A DNA stretch of 64,000 bases, taken from contig NZ_JMIH01000015.1 in assembly GCF_000714815.1 (NCBI RefSeq), positions 124,001-188,000 on the forward strand, given 5' to 3'. Source of the stretch: Anditalea andensis. Lineage in GTDB: Bacteria; Bacteroidota; Bacteroidia; Cytophagales; Cyclobacteriaceae. Under the pieces are notes generated by a model. The model was not told where the DNA came from, searched no databases, and was given only the letters and a program-made list of their open reading frames with translations. Below, one piece after another: positions 1 to 8,174 of the stretch; position 1 is the first letter of the stretch, and each line of letters opens with the position of its first letter. A program made the translations under genes and the position numbers.

Positions 1-2
1 CA

Positions 3-479
3 GAAAGGGTTCATATGGCTAATCTGGCCCAGACCGTAAATGTGCTGCAAGCCATCATTTTAACTGAAGGCGACCAGATGTTGTTAACGCCTACTTATCA
101 TGTGTTTGACCTTTATAAGCCTCACAAAGATGCAAAGTTGGTTCCACATCATTTGACTTCGGAAAAATTTAAAATAGATGAATTGGAAACCGAAGCTTTG
201 CATGTAAGCACCTCCCGGTCTGAGGATGGGATGTTAAACATTTCCATAGTAAATATTAATCCTGACAAAGAAATTAACTTAGATTGTGTTTTGAGAGGTA
301 TCAAGGGAAAAAGAATTACAGGACAAGTGGTCACCACTGATGCCATGGATGCCTATAACACTTTTGACAACAAAAACAGAATAGGTATAGAGGAATTCAA
401 AAACTTTAATTTAAAAGGGGATAATCTCCAGGTTAAAGTTCCATCCAAATCAGTATTAATGCTTCGGGTGGCAGAATAA
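3..479 (+). CDS. Alpha-L-arabinofuranosidase (GH51), C-terminal part
   Basis: This is the 3' end of a gene that begins before the window. The frame is open from base 3 and reads ERVHMANLAQTVNVLQA, so the internal ATG at 15 is not the start. The segment 'MANLAQTVNVLQA', then 'LTPTYHVFDLYKPH', then a beta-sandwich tail, is characteristic of the C-terminal half of GH51 alpha-L-arabinofuranosidases. These release terminal arabinose from arabinoxylan, arabinan or oligosaccharides. The gene lies 16 bp upstream of araB, which fits release of L-arabinose followed by its catabolism. The catalytic glutamates lie in the part that is not visible. Family assignment is firm; substrate is inference. Confidence 0.85.
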   Translation, partial: ERVHMANLAQTVNVLQAIILTEGDQMLLTPTYHVFDLYKPHKDAKLVPHHLTSEKFKIDELETEALHVSTSRSEDGMLNISIVNINPDKEINLDCVLRGIKGKRITGQVVTTDAMDAYNTFDNKNRIGIEEFKNFNLKGDNLQVKVPSKSVLMLRVAE

Positions 480-495
480 AAATATATATTAGATA

Positions 496-2205
496 ATGAT
501 AAAAATGGATAATAAAACATATGTAATAGGACTTGATTATGGATCTGATTCTGTCCGGGCCGTACTGGTAGATACCGCAAATGGAGAGTGTCTGGCCAGC
601 GAGGTATTCTACTATCCACAATGGAAGGAAGGTAAGTTCTGTAATCCTGTCAAGAACCAATTTAGACAACATCCTTTAGACCATTTAAAAGGGCTGGAAG
701 TTACCATAAAAGGCGTAATAGCTGCATCGGATATAGATCCTTCATTAGTAAAGGCTATTTGCGTAGATACCACCGGATCATCCCCACTTCCAGTAGATGA
801 AAGAGGGGAGTCTTTGGCTTTTGACCCGCAGTTTGCCAACAATCCTAATGCCATGATGATTTTATGGAAGGACCATACCTCTATCAAAGAAGCGGATGAA
901 ATCAATTCGGTAGCCAAAAATTGGGGTGGGGAAGATTATACCAAATATGAAGGCGGAATTTATTCTTCGGAATGGTTCTGGTCAAAGATCCTCCATATCG
1001 CTAGGGTAGATCCAGCTGTAGCAGAAAAAGCCTACTCTTGGATGGAGCACTGTGATTATATCACCAGTCAACTGATAGGTAATGAAGATCCCCTTTCTCT
1101 GAAAAGGAGCCGATGTGCAGCTGGTCATAAAGCTTTATGGCATGAGAGCTGGGGTGGCTTGCCCTCAAAAGAATTTCTTGGCCACTTTGACCCATATCTG
1201 GTGGATCTCCGAGACAGACTATATACAGAAACCTATACTTCTGACGAAGCTGCCGGCAATCTTTCTACTAAATGGGCAAAGAAGTTGGGGTTAGATGAAA
1301 ATGTATTGGTAGCAGTAGGAACGTTTGACGCCCATGCTGGCGCTATAGGTGGAGAAGTGGCTGAGAATACTTTAGTTAAGGTAATGGGTACATCCACCTG
1401 CGATATCATGGTAGCATCTAGAGAAAATCTGGGTGACAGTCTTGTAAAAGGAATATGTGGACAGGTAGATGGGTCCGTTATACCAGGTACCATAGGGCTG
1501 GAGGCTGGACAATCTGGATTTGGGGATGTCCTGGCCTGGTTTAAAGACCTTATAGCAAAACCTGCTATAGATATTATAAAATCCAGTAGTCAAATAGAAG
1601 TTAACCAAAAGCAAAATCTCATAGATGAAATTGAAGCCAACACCATTGCTCTCCTTTCAGATAAAGCTGAAAAAATACCAGTAGAAGAGTCCACTTTAGT
1701 AGCACTGGATTGGATCAATGGAAGGCGGACACCGGATGCCAATCAAGGCCTTAAAGGTGCCCTGATGGGGCTCAGTATGGGTTCTGATGCGCCTAGGGTA
1801 TTTAAGTCATTGGTAGAAGCTATATGTTTTGGCTCTAAAAAGATTGTAGATCGATTTGAATCCGAAGGTGTAAGGATAGACAATGTAATTGGAATGGGCG
1901 GAGTGGCCAAAAAATCTGCCCTAGTGATGCAGACCCTGGCAGATGTATTGAATAAGCCTATTAAAGTGGCCACATCAGAACAAGCCCCGGCACTGGGTGC
2001 TGCAATGTATGCTGCAGTCGTCTGTGGGGCCTATCCAGATACCCAGTCAGCTATTAAGGGCATGTCTAATGGATTTGATAAAGAATATCAACCAATACAA
2101 AAAAATGTAGCCATCTATGAAAAATTATACGAGCAGTATAATAACTTCGGAAATTTTATAGTCAAAAATACCAAGAATCAAAATGAATATGAGCAAATAC
2201 ATTGA
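496..2205 (+). CDS. araB: Ribulokinase
   Basis: FGGY-family sugar kinase of 569 aa, the usual length for AraB. It phosphorylates L-ribulose to L-ribulose 5-phosphate in L-arabinose catabolism. The N-terminal phosphate loop is 'GLDYGSDSVRAVLVD' and the C-terminal ATPase motif is around 'GMGGVAKKSALVMQTLAD' followed by 'APALGAAMYAAV'. The start could be the ATG at 496 or the one at 505; neither has a clear Shine-Dalgarno. The gene sits between the GH51 gene and araD and overlaps araD by 23 bp, so the genes are probably translated from one mRNA. araA (arabinose isomerase) is not in the window and may be upstream or elsewhere. Confidence 0.95.
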   Translation: MIKMDNKTYVIGLDYGSDSVRAVLVDTANGECLASEVFYYPQWKEGKFCNPVKNQFRQHPLDHLKGLEVTIKGVIAASDIDPSLVKAICVDTTGSSPLPVDERGESLAFDPQFANNPNAMMILWKDHTSIKEADEINSVAKNWGGEDYTKYEGGIYSSEWFWSKILHIARVDPAVAEKAYSWMEHCDYITSQLIGNEDPLSLKRSRCAAGHKALWHESWGGLPSKEFLGHFDPYLVDLRDRLYTETYTSDEAAGNLSTKWAKKLGLDENVLVAVGTFDAHAGAIGGEVAENTLVKVMGTSTCDIMVASRENLGDSLVKGICGQVDGSVIPGTIGLEAGQSGFGDVLAWFKDLIAKPAIDIIKSSSQIEVNQKQNLIDEIEANTIALLSDKAEKIPVEESTLVALDWINGRRTPDANQGLKGALMGLSMGSDAPRVFKSLVEAICFGSKKIVDRFESEGVRIDNVIGMGGVAKKSALVMQTLADVLNKPIKVATSEQAPALGAAMYAAVVCGAYPDTQSAIKGMSNGFDKEYQPIQKNVAIYEKLYEQYNNFGNFIVKNTKNQNEYEQIH

Positions 2206-2890
2206 ATTGAAAAAAGAATGTTACGAGGCTAATATGGAATTGCCTAAACTGGACCTAGTGGTATACACTTTTGGCAATGTAAGTGCAGTGGACCGTAAAG
2301 AAGGAGTTTTCGCCATTAAACCCAGTGGTGTTCCGTATGTGGATTTGAGGCCTGAAGACATAGTGATTCTAGATTTTGATAATAATGTGATAGAAGGAAA
2401 CATGCGTCCTTCTTCTGATACTAAGACGCATGCTTTGATGTATAAACATTGGGAGAAGATAGGTGGAATATCACATACCCATTCCACATATGCCGTAGCA
2501 TGGGCGCAGGCCCAGCAGGATATTCCTATTTTCGGGACCACCCATGCTGATCATACGACATTTGACATTCCATGCGCCCCTCCTATGGCTGATGAACTGA
2601 TACAGGGGAATTATGAGCATATGACCGGTCAGCAGATTTTTGACTGTTTTATAGATAAAGGATTTTCCTATGAGGATGTAGAAATGGTCCTTATCGGCAA
2701 CCATGGTCCATTCACTTGGGGCAAAAGTGCTGCTAAGGCAGTCTATAATAGTAAAGTTCTTGAAGAATTGGCAAGAATGGCCTATCTTACCTTACAAATA
2801 AATCCTAATGCTCCAAGGCTAAAAGATGCTTTGATCAAAAAGCATTATGAAAGGAAACATGGAGCCAATTCCTACTATGGACAATCTTAA
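2183..2890 (+). CDS. araD: L-ribulose-5-phosphate 4-epimerase
   Basis: Class II aldolase-family protein of 235 aa (E. coli AraD is 231). It converts L-ribulose 5-phosphate to D-xylulose 5-phosphate, feeding the pentose phosphate pathway. The zinc-ligand histidines are visible in 'GISHTHSTYAVAW' and 'LIGNHGPFTWG', and the substrate loop 'KPSGVPY' is present. The start is taken at 2183, inside the end of araB; an ATG two codons later (2189) is an alternative. It forms one operon with araB and the downstream epimerase gene. The sequence shows no truncation. Confidence 0.95.
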   Translation: MNMSKYIELKKECYEANMELPKLDLVVYTFGNVSAVDRKEGVFAIKPSGVPYVDLRPEDIVILDFDNNVIEGNMRPSSDTKTHALMYKHWEKIGGISHTHSTYAVAWAQAQQDIPIFGTTHADHTTFDIPCAPPMADELIQGNYEHMTGQQIFDCFIDKGFSYEDVEMVLIGNHGPFTWGKSAAKAVYNSKVLEELARMAYLTLQINPNAPRLKDALIKKHYERKHGANSYYGQS

Positions 2891-2906
2891 TCTTAACAGT
2901 ATCTAT

Positions 2907-4034
2907 ATGAGCAAATTTGGAGTTTTAGCATTGGCTTGCCTTATGTTTTGGTCCTGCGGTACCGATAACGGAACTGCTGAAAATGAAACAGAAAATGAAA
3001 ATTCTATCACTATGATAAATACAGAAACCATCAATGGAAAAGAGGTTAAAACCTTTGAACTCAAAAACAAAAATGGAACTACCATACATATTACCAATTA
3101 TGGCGCAATAGTTACCAAAATGCTGGTAGCAGACAAAGAAGGTAATCTGGAAAATATAGTATTGGGTTTTGATAGCGTAAGTGAATATCAACAAAACGGA
3201 TATTATTTTGGAGCAACAGCCGGTAGATATGCAAATAGAATAGCAAAGGGGAGATTTTCAATAGATGGAGAAGCTTTTCAGCTTACCACCAATGATGGAC
3301 AAAATCACCTTCACGGTGGTAATGAAGGTTTTAATGAGGTGGTTTGGGAAGCTGAATCCTTTGAAGACAATTCTGGAGTAGGTGTAAGAATGGTTTATGT
3401 AAGCCCTGATGGTGAAGAAGGCTATCCGGGAGAACTAACTACCACTGCTACCTTTTCCTTAGATGATAATGATGTATTGACTATTTTGTATGAAGCCAGC
3501 ACGGATAAAGCGACTATAGTCAACATAACCCATCATGGCTATTTTAATCTGAGTGCCATGAAGGAGGATATTTTAAACCATGAACTGACCATATATGGTG
3601 ACCACTATACACCTGTGGATGAAACGTTAATCCCCACCGGAGATATTGTAGAGGTAAATAATACACCATTTGACTTTACCAGTGCACATAAAATAGGTGA
3701 AAGAATAGCGCAAGTGGAAGGCGGATATGATCATAACTATGTGATAACTAAAGAGTATACAGGTGATCTTAAAAAGCAGGCAGAGTTGTACCACAGTGGT
3801 TCAGGTAGATTGCTAGAAGTCCATTCAGATGCACCTGGAGTACAGTTTTATTCAGGCAATTTTTTGGATGGTGCACAGGGCACGGATGGCAACACGTATA
3901 ATAAGCATACCGGATTATGCCTGGAGCCCCAGTTTTTCCCTGATTCTCCTAACCAACCTAATTTTCCTTCAGCTTCTTTAAAACCTGGCGAAACATATTC
4001 ACATAGAATAGAACTACATTTTAAAACGAGGTAG
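2907..4034 (+). CDS. galM: Aldose 1-epimerase (mutarotase), exported lipoprotein form
   Basis: GalM-family mutarotase. It interconverts alpha and beta anomers of aldoses, which speeds sugar entry into isomerases and kinases. The motifs 'GATAGRYANRIAKG', 'NHLHGG', 'THHGYFNLS' (catalytic His) and 'CLEPQFFPDSPN' (catalytic Glu) are all present. The reading frame extends upstream to 2847, but the ATG at 2907 begins a signal-like segment (MSKFGVLALACLMFWSCG) ending in a Cys, so I chose it. That gives a 375-aa lipoprotein acting outside the cytoplasm, unlike cytoplasmic GalM. It is the last gene of the arabinose operon and is followed by a strong hairpin. Confidence 0.9.
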   Translation: MSKFGVLALACLMFWSCGTDNGTAENETENENSITMINTETINGKEVKTFELKNKNGTTIHITNYGAIVTKMLVADKEGNLENIVLGFDSVSEYQQNGYYFGATAGRYANRIAKGRFSIDGEAFQLTTNDGQNHLHGGNEGFNEVVWEAESFEDNSGVGVRMVYVSPDGEEGYPGELTTTATFSLDDNDVLTILYEASTDKATIVNITHHGYFNLSAMKEDILNHELTIYGDHYTPVDETLIPTGDIVEVNNTPFDFTSAHKIGERIAQVEGGYDHNYVITKEYTGDLKKQAELYHSGSGRLLEVHSDAPGVQFYSGNFLDGAQGTDGNTYNKHTGLCLEPQFFPDSPNQPNFPSASLKPGETYSHRIELHFKTR

Positions 4035-4114
4035 ACACCTATTACAAGAAAAGAAGCCTGATAGTGTATGCTAAGCTGCTGTTTTATGGCTTGTGAAGGC
4101 AAGTGAACTTATGT

Positions 4115-4156
4115 ATCAATAAAAAAGGAGCAATTATCTGCTCCTTTTTTATTGAT
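4115..4156. terminator. Perfect 18-bp inverted repeat, bidirectional terminator
   Basis: The left arm at 4115-4132 and right arm at 4139-4156 are exact reverse complements around a 6-nt loop (attatc). The GC core GGAGCA/TGCTCC is flanked by A6 and T6, so the stem works as an intrinsic terminator in both directions. It would end the arabinose operon (plus strand) and the B12 ABC-transporter operon arriving from the minus strand. Confidence 0.9.
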
Positions 4157-4399
4157 AAACAGAGGGGTGTATATCGGTTTATGTAGAATAAAATAGGTTG
4201 AGATGGAATGTAATGGGATTTGTTTTTTAAGAATATATAGTATTCGGAATTTCTTCAGCCCAATTTAATATATAGGACCTTTGTGAAAGTTACCGACAGT
4301 TTAATGATTGTATTACATCCAAAATGGAGGTAATCTAAAAAGTAAGTGGTATCAAAACCTGAAAAATATATGCTTTTAGTTATAATATAAAAAGTAAAT
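4157..4399. other. Intergenic, no feature seen
   Basis: AT-rich spacer between the terminator and the end of the B12 ABC operon. I see no open frame of note, no second hairpin and no repeat. Confidence 0.5.
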
Positions 4400-5401
4400 C
4401 TATAAAGATCGAATGGTCAACTCCCTAATCACCGTTTCGATATTATCATGGATACTCTTATTAATATCATATTCAAGTTCAAATTTTAGAGGATTCTTTG
4501 AAATTGAAATTTTAAAATCTGTTTTATCCAATTCTGCTTTCCCCAATGCCTTTTTGACCCATTGTACGATCTCATGAGGTCCATCTATGGTATAATCTAT
4601 TTCTGCCGTCAAAGGCAATATTTTTCCTGATCTGATATCAAAAGAAAGTTGGTCATCTGGCAATAACCTGTTGATCTCTCCGGATAAGATGAGGTCTTCT
4701 GGTAGTCCTGCAGTGAGAGGGAAGCCACACTCCATCAGCCAAAACTGATCGGCAGTCTCTATGGCTATCTCCAGGTCATGGGTGACTACCAATACCGATT
4801 TGCCCTGTCTGTGGGCAATGTCTTTGAGCAGGTGCATGATCTCATAGCGGTTCACCAGATCCAGGTGGGCGGTGGGTTCGTCCAGAATCAAGAGTTCTCC
4901 ATCCTGCGCCAGGGCACGGGCGATCATGACTTTTTGCAGCTGCCCATCACTTAATTCTGACAGTCTTCGGTCATGAAGATATCCTATTTTAGTAGATTCT
5001 ATTGCATGCTCTACCTTTGATCGGTCTTCGTCCTGAAGCCTCCCCAACCATCCAGTATGGGGAATCCTGCCTAAAGCTACCAGTTGACCTACGGTTAGGT
5101 TGCCTGAAGTAATCTTATCGGTGAGAACTACAGATATATTTTTGGACATAGCCCGACGGTCATATTGGGCAATGGGTGTATCCCGAAAAGTCAATACTCC
5201 ACCGATAGGAGGGTTTTGACCCAATATGGCTTTCAGCAATGTGGATTTACCGACTCCATTAGGACCCAGCAGGCACGTAAGCTCTCCTTTCATTAGAGAA
5301 AAGGAAATATCTGAGGTGACCTCAAAAATCTTTTTCCCTTTACGGTAGCCAAGTTGGAGGTTTTTGCCTTCCAGTATGATATTTTTCCTGCCTTCTGCCA
5401 T
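4400..5401 (-). CDS. btuD: Cobalamin (iron-siderophore type) ABC transporter ATPase
   Basis: ATP-binding subunit of a FecCD/BtuCD-type importer, acting at the inner membrane. Walker A is GPNGVGKST at about residues 46-54, the signature LSDGQ at 150-154 and Walker B LLILDEPT at about 170-177. Its 333 aa are longer than E. coli BtuD (about 250); the extra C-terminal 80 or so residues have no function I recognise. One base separates it from the permease gene upstream, so it is the last gene of a btuF-btuC-btuD operon. Assignment to B12 rather than siderophore or heme rests on the adjacent cobalamin riboswitch and BtuB/BtuG genes, so substrate is inference. Confidence 0.85.
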   Translation of the reverse strand: MAEGRKNIILEGKNLQLGYRKGKKIFEVTSDISFSLMKGELTCLLGPNGVGKSTLLKAILGQNPPIGGVLTFRDTPIAQYDRRAMSKNISVVLTDKITSGNLTVGQLVALGRIPHTGWLGRLQDEDRSKVEHAIESTKIGYLHDRRLSELSDGQLQKVMIARALAQDGELLILDEPTAHLDLVNRYEIMHLLKDIAHRQGKSVLVVTHDLEIAIETADQFWLMECGFPLTAGLPEDLILSGEINRLLPDDQLSFDIRSGKILPLTAEIDYTIDGPHEIVQWVKKALGKAELDKTDFKISISKNPLKFELEYDINKSIHDNIETVIRELTIRSL

Positions 5402-5402
5402 C

Positions 5403-6440
5403 TTAAAATTCTTTACTGAAGTTTCTTTTTAATATCAACCAGATGACCATAGGGGCACCTACCAATGAGGTGACGGCATTGATGGGCAGGGTCTGGGCCG
5501 ACGTTGGCATCTGGCTGATGGCGTCGCAGACCAATAGCACCATGGCGCCGATCAGTGCTGAAGCTGGAAAGAGTACCCGGTGGTCTGCTGTCCGGAATAT
5601 TAGCCGTGCCATATGCGGGACGGCTATGCCTATAAAAGCTATAGGTCCACAAAATGCCGTGGCGCTGCCCGCTAAAATCCCGGTACTGATGATCATCGCC
5701 CAGCGGAGTCTGTTAATATTGATGCCCATACTTTCTGCATAGGTTTCCCCGAGCAGCATCGCGTTATAGGATTTGATAAACATCAATACGGGTATAATGC
5801 CTATTATCTGAGCCACAAAGAATGCCTTGAGCTGAACAGGTGCAGTGGCCCCCAAGCTTCCCATAGACCATACCGTAAAAACCTTCAGCTGCTCCGCATC
5901 ACTAAAGTATGCCAATACACTGATCACGGCTGAAGTGGCACTGCCAAACATCAGTCCTACGATCAATAAAGTCATGCTATCTTTAACTTTCCAAGCTGTG
6001 AGGCTCATCAGCAGCAAAACGAGTACAGCCCCGGCAGTAGCCGCCATGATCACAGACCATAGCCCTACCCCTGTCTGGTAGAGCATGGTAATCCCGAAGG
6101 CCGATCCCGCCATTACCAAGAGGGCCACCCCGAGCCCCGCCCCGGAACTGATCCCCAATACAAATGGGCCTGCCAAAGGATTGCGGAAAAATGTCTGCAT
6201 CTGTAATCCGCTTACCGAAAGGGCTATCCCTGCCAATATAGCCGTAAAGGCTTTTGGAATCCGATAATTATAGATAATGGTTTCCCATGATCTTCTATTG
6301 AACTCCCCTCCTGTCAAAGCTGAAATAATATCGCCAAAAGGGATGTAAACAGACCCTATACCTATATTGAAGATAAAGAGAAGCCCACAAAGGAATACCC
6401 CTATGAGGAAAATCAAAGCATATGTATTTGACTTAATCAT
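5403..6440 (-). CDS. btuC: Cobalamin (iron-siderophore type) ABC transporter permease
   Basis: FecCD-family membrane subunit of 345 aa with about ten hydrophobic segments. Family motifs are 'RIPKAFTAILAGIALSVSG', 'NPLAGPFVLGISSGAGLG' and 'GPIAFIGIAVPHMARL', followed near the C terminus by 'LPINAVTSLVGAPMVIWL'. It forms the channel for B12, or a related chelate, together with the ATPase encoded next to it. The start overlaps the end of the binding-protein gene by 8 bp, indicating translational coupling. No defects are seen. Confidence 0.88.
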   Translation of the reverse strand: MIKSNTYALIFLIGVFLCGLLFIFNIGIGSVYIPFGDIISALTGGEFNRRSWETIIYNYRIPKAFTAILAGIALSVSGLQMQTFFRNPLAGPFVLGISSGAGLGVALLVMAGSAFGITMLYQTGVGLWSVIMAATAGAVLVLLLMSLTAWKVKDSMTLLIVGLMFGSATSAVISVLAYFSDAEQLKVFTVWSMGSLGATAPVQLKAFFVAQIIGIIPVLMFIKSYNAMLLGETYAESMGININRLRWAMIISTGILAGSATAFCGPIAFIGIAVPHMARLIFRTADHRVLFPASALIGAMVLLVCDAISQMPTSAQTLPINAVTSLVGAPMVIWLILKRNFSKEF

Positions 6441-7590
6441 CTAGTCGCGAGTAAAAATATGGCTCGTATTCCGGTAACAAATCCGGATGCAAAATTTTGA
6501 TCAGGTCCTTCAGTATCCAATCCGGTCTCATATAGCCAAGCTCAAAATATTCAATTCCTCCGGTTTCACCTTTTTTAGAGGTATAAGAATAAACATTCCC
6601 TATCTGGAACGCTTTAAAGTCAGCATATCTTCTATCTGCGGTACCCATGGCCGAAAGGCTTTGAAAATCCGAAGCGCCAAGCCAATAATCCGCATCCTGG
6701 GCCTCATCAAGTACAAATTCATAATTGAGTTGGATACTCCCGGTTCCTTTTTGGGCATCAAAAATGTAATTGCCCCCAGCAGCATGGAGCAATCTTGCTC
6801 CCCATGAATCCGCCCCCGGCACATACCAGACATCTTTATACATCACCCCGGCCATTACTGTAGGTCTTTCGTCTTGCTTAATTTTTTTTGCCAGATTTTC
6901 TGCAGCCAGGTATTCTTTTTCTATCTCCTTAAAGATAATGTTAGCTTCCTCAAATTTTCCCATTAGGGCACCGGTAAATTTGATCCATTCAGCCCTGCCG
7001 AGTGGATTTTGTTCTACATATTCCCCGTTGATGACTGCCGATATACCTGCTGCCTGCAGTAGATCCAGATTTTTCAGATCTTCTCCGAGCGTGGAGATCA
7101 TTACCCAGTCAGGCTGTAGGTCTATGATAAGCTCTATATTGGTTTGCGCCCCCCTGCCCAGATCCCTAATACGGTGCTGTTGGATCAATTTTCTGGTCTG
7201 CTCAGAGGATATAAGATCTAAGTTTGGGAAACCTATCAGTTTATCAGAGGCGTGCAGCAGGTCAAGGTGGGGGATGTGGGTAGTGGAAGTGACGATAATT
7301 GTTTCTGCGGGTAGTAGGATGGTAGCATCATACATCTGTTCCGGAAGGTCCGCCTGTATGTCGTTTAATATCAAATATCTAAATGGGCGGTGGTTTCCAG
7401 GGAAAGCTTGGGTTACTTCTATGATTTGATAACCGGCACCCTGGTATATTTTAAAACCTTTGGCATGGTCCATCAGAATTTCTTGCAGTTCTATGCCTAT
7501 TTCTTCTTCCCGGGGTGCTGAACAGGAAGTCACCATGAGGATCAAAATGACAGGAATTAAAAAAAAAGATAGGAAACTTTTTTCGGACAT
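6433..7590 (-). CDS. btuF: ABC transporter substrate-binding lipoprotein, BtuF-like
   Basis: Periplasmic-binding-protein-2 type (TroA-like) solute-binding protein of 385 aa. The N terminus is a lipoprotein signal with hydrophobic stretch 'FFLIPVILILMVTSCS' and the Cys at residue 23. Family features are 'IIVTSTTHIPHLDLLHASDKLIGFP' split into the usual two-lobe pattern, 'IIDLQPDWVMIST', and 'WVPGADSWGARLLHAAGG' in the C lobe. It is first in the operon with the permease and ATPase. Ligand is inferred as B12 from the divergent riboswitch-controlled btuB; heme or siderophore remain possible. Confidence 0.8.
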   Translation of the reverse strand: MSEKSFLSFFLIPVILILMVTSCSAPREEEIGIELQEILMDHAKGFKIYQGAGYQIIEVTQAFPGNHRPFRYLILNDIQADLPEQMYDATILLPAETIIVTSTTHIPHLDLLHASDKLIGFPNLDLISSEQTRKLIQQHRIRDLGRGAQTNIELIIDLQPDWVMISTLGEDLKNLDLLQAAGISAVINGEYVEQNPLGRAEWIKFTGALMGKFEEANIIFKEIEKEYLAAENLAKKIKQDERPTVMAGVMYKDVWYVPGADSWGARLLHAAGGNYIFDAQKGTGSIQLNYEFVLDEAQDADYWLGASDFQSLSAMGTADRRYADFKAFQIGNVYSYTSKKGETGGIEYFELGYMRPDWILKDLIKILHPDLLPEYEPYFYSRLDD

Positions 7591-7781
7591 GCTTCGGAAA
7601 GTTGGTTAGTTTTTAAGTGTTTGTAATTTCAAAATAAAGCATTGTTTTGTCTAGATCCAAAAACAAAATCTTAAACAATATTTTTTCAAAGCATTTTTTA
7701 CTTTAAGTTTGCAGTATAATTTGCCATCATGATAAAAGCACATAAGCTTCGAATATGATGTTGGCAATACTGTAATATACC
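7591..7781. other. Divergent promoter region between btuF and the riboswitch
   Basis: This 190-bp spacer must hold the btuF promoter (minus strand) and the btuB promoter (plus strand). I find no B12-box-like sequence on the minus strand, so the ABC operon appears to lack its own cobalamin riboswitch here. Confidence 0.5.
7704..7711 (+). promoter_or_regulatory. Candidate Bacteroidota -7 element for btuB
   Basis: TAAGTTTG matches the Bacteroidota -7 consensus TAnnTTTG and lies about 70 nt before the riboswitch begins. No good -33 TTTG is seen at the expected spacing, only a T-rich run. Support is by motif and position only. Confidence 0.35.
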
Positions 7782-7976
7782 TTGAAATTGGTTTTCATGC
7801 TTCTGTCTGAAGTATGGAATTAATAGGGAATTCGGTTTAAATCCGAAGCTGTCCCCGCAACTGTAAGCTGTACCGGAATGTATCCGGAAGCTTTTGTCTA
7901 CCTCATGCCACTGTCCTGCTTTGCAGGGTGGGAAGGCGGCAAAAGTCAAGCGAGCCAGGAGACCTGCCTGTTTCAA
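7782..7976 (+). ncRNA. Cobalamin riboswitch
   Basis: Adenosylcobalamin-sensing leader RNA on the plus strand. It contains the J6-3 core CCCCGCAACTGTAAGC (7853-7868), preceded by AGGGAA with a GG...ATCC hairpin, the conserved ATGCCACTG (7905-7913), the GGGAAGGCG element (about 7930-7938), and an exact B12 box AGCCAGGAGACCTGCC (7953-7968). The ends TTGAAA (7782-7787) and TTTCAA (7971-7976) can pair as the closing P1 stem. No U-run terminator follows, so control of btuB is more likely at translation or through a longer-range structure. It should shut down btuB and the BtuG-like gene when B12 is plentiful. Confidence 0.95.
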
Positions 7977-8174
7977 AAAAAAACATTTAATTCAAAGCTT
8001 TCGGGTGAAAGGCTGGGATGGATACTTTCTATATAATTACCGCTAAGGCTGCTCACAGTATTAATCCAGATTAAAGCATCCTCTTGTATGAATTTATACG
8101 TGTAGATCTCCAATTTCCCCTCTATTATGCTTTGAAAATAAAATTGATCCATTTCAATTTATGATTCTTACCCA
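7977..8174 (+). other. btuB leader downstream of the riboswitch
   Basis: About 200 nt of untranslated leader between the aptamer and btuB. It must contain the expression platform, but I could not identify a clear terminator hairpin or a strong ribosome-binding site. Confidence 0.5.

Noticed and set aside
6770-7429. 219-codon open frame on the plus strand
   Set aside because: It lies wholly antisense to the btuF-like gene, whose motifs and signal peptide are clear, and its translation shows no domain.
4400-7590. Reading the ABC transporter as a siderophore or heme importer
   Set aside because: The family alone allows it, but the divergent cobalamin riboswitch and the BtuB/BtuG genes make B12 the better call; the alternative is not excluded.
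7698-7976. 92-codon minus-strand frame through the riboswitch
   Set aside because: The DNA is explained by the cobalamin riboswitch on the plus strand; the translation has no recognisable feature.
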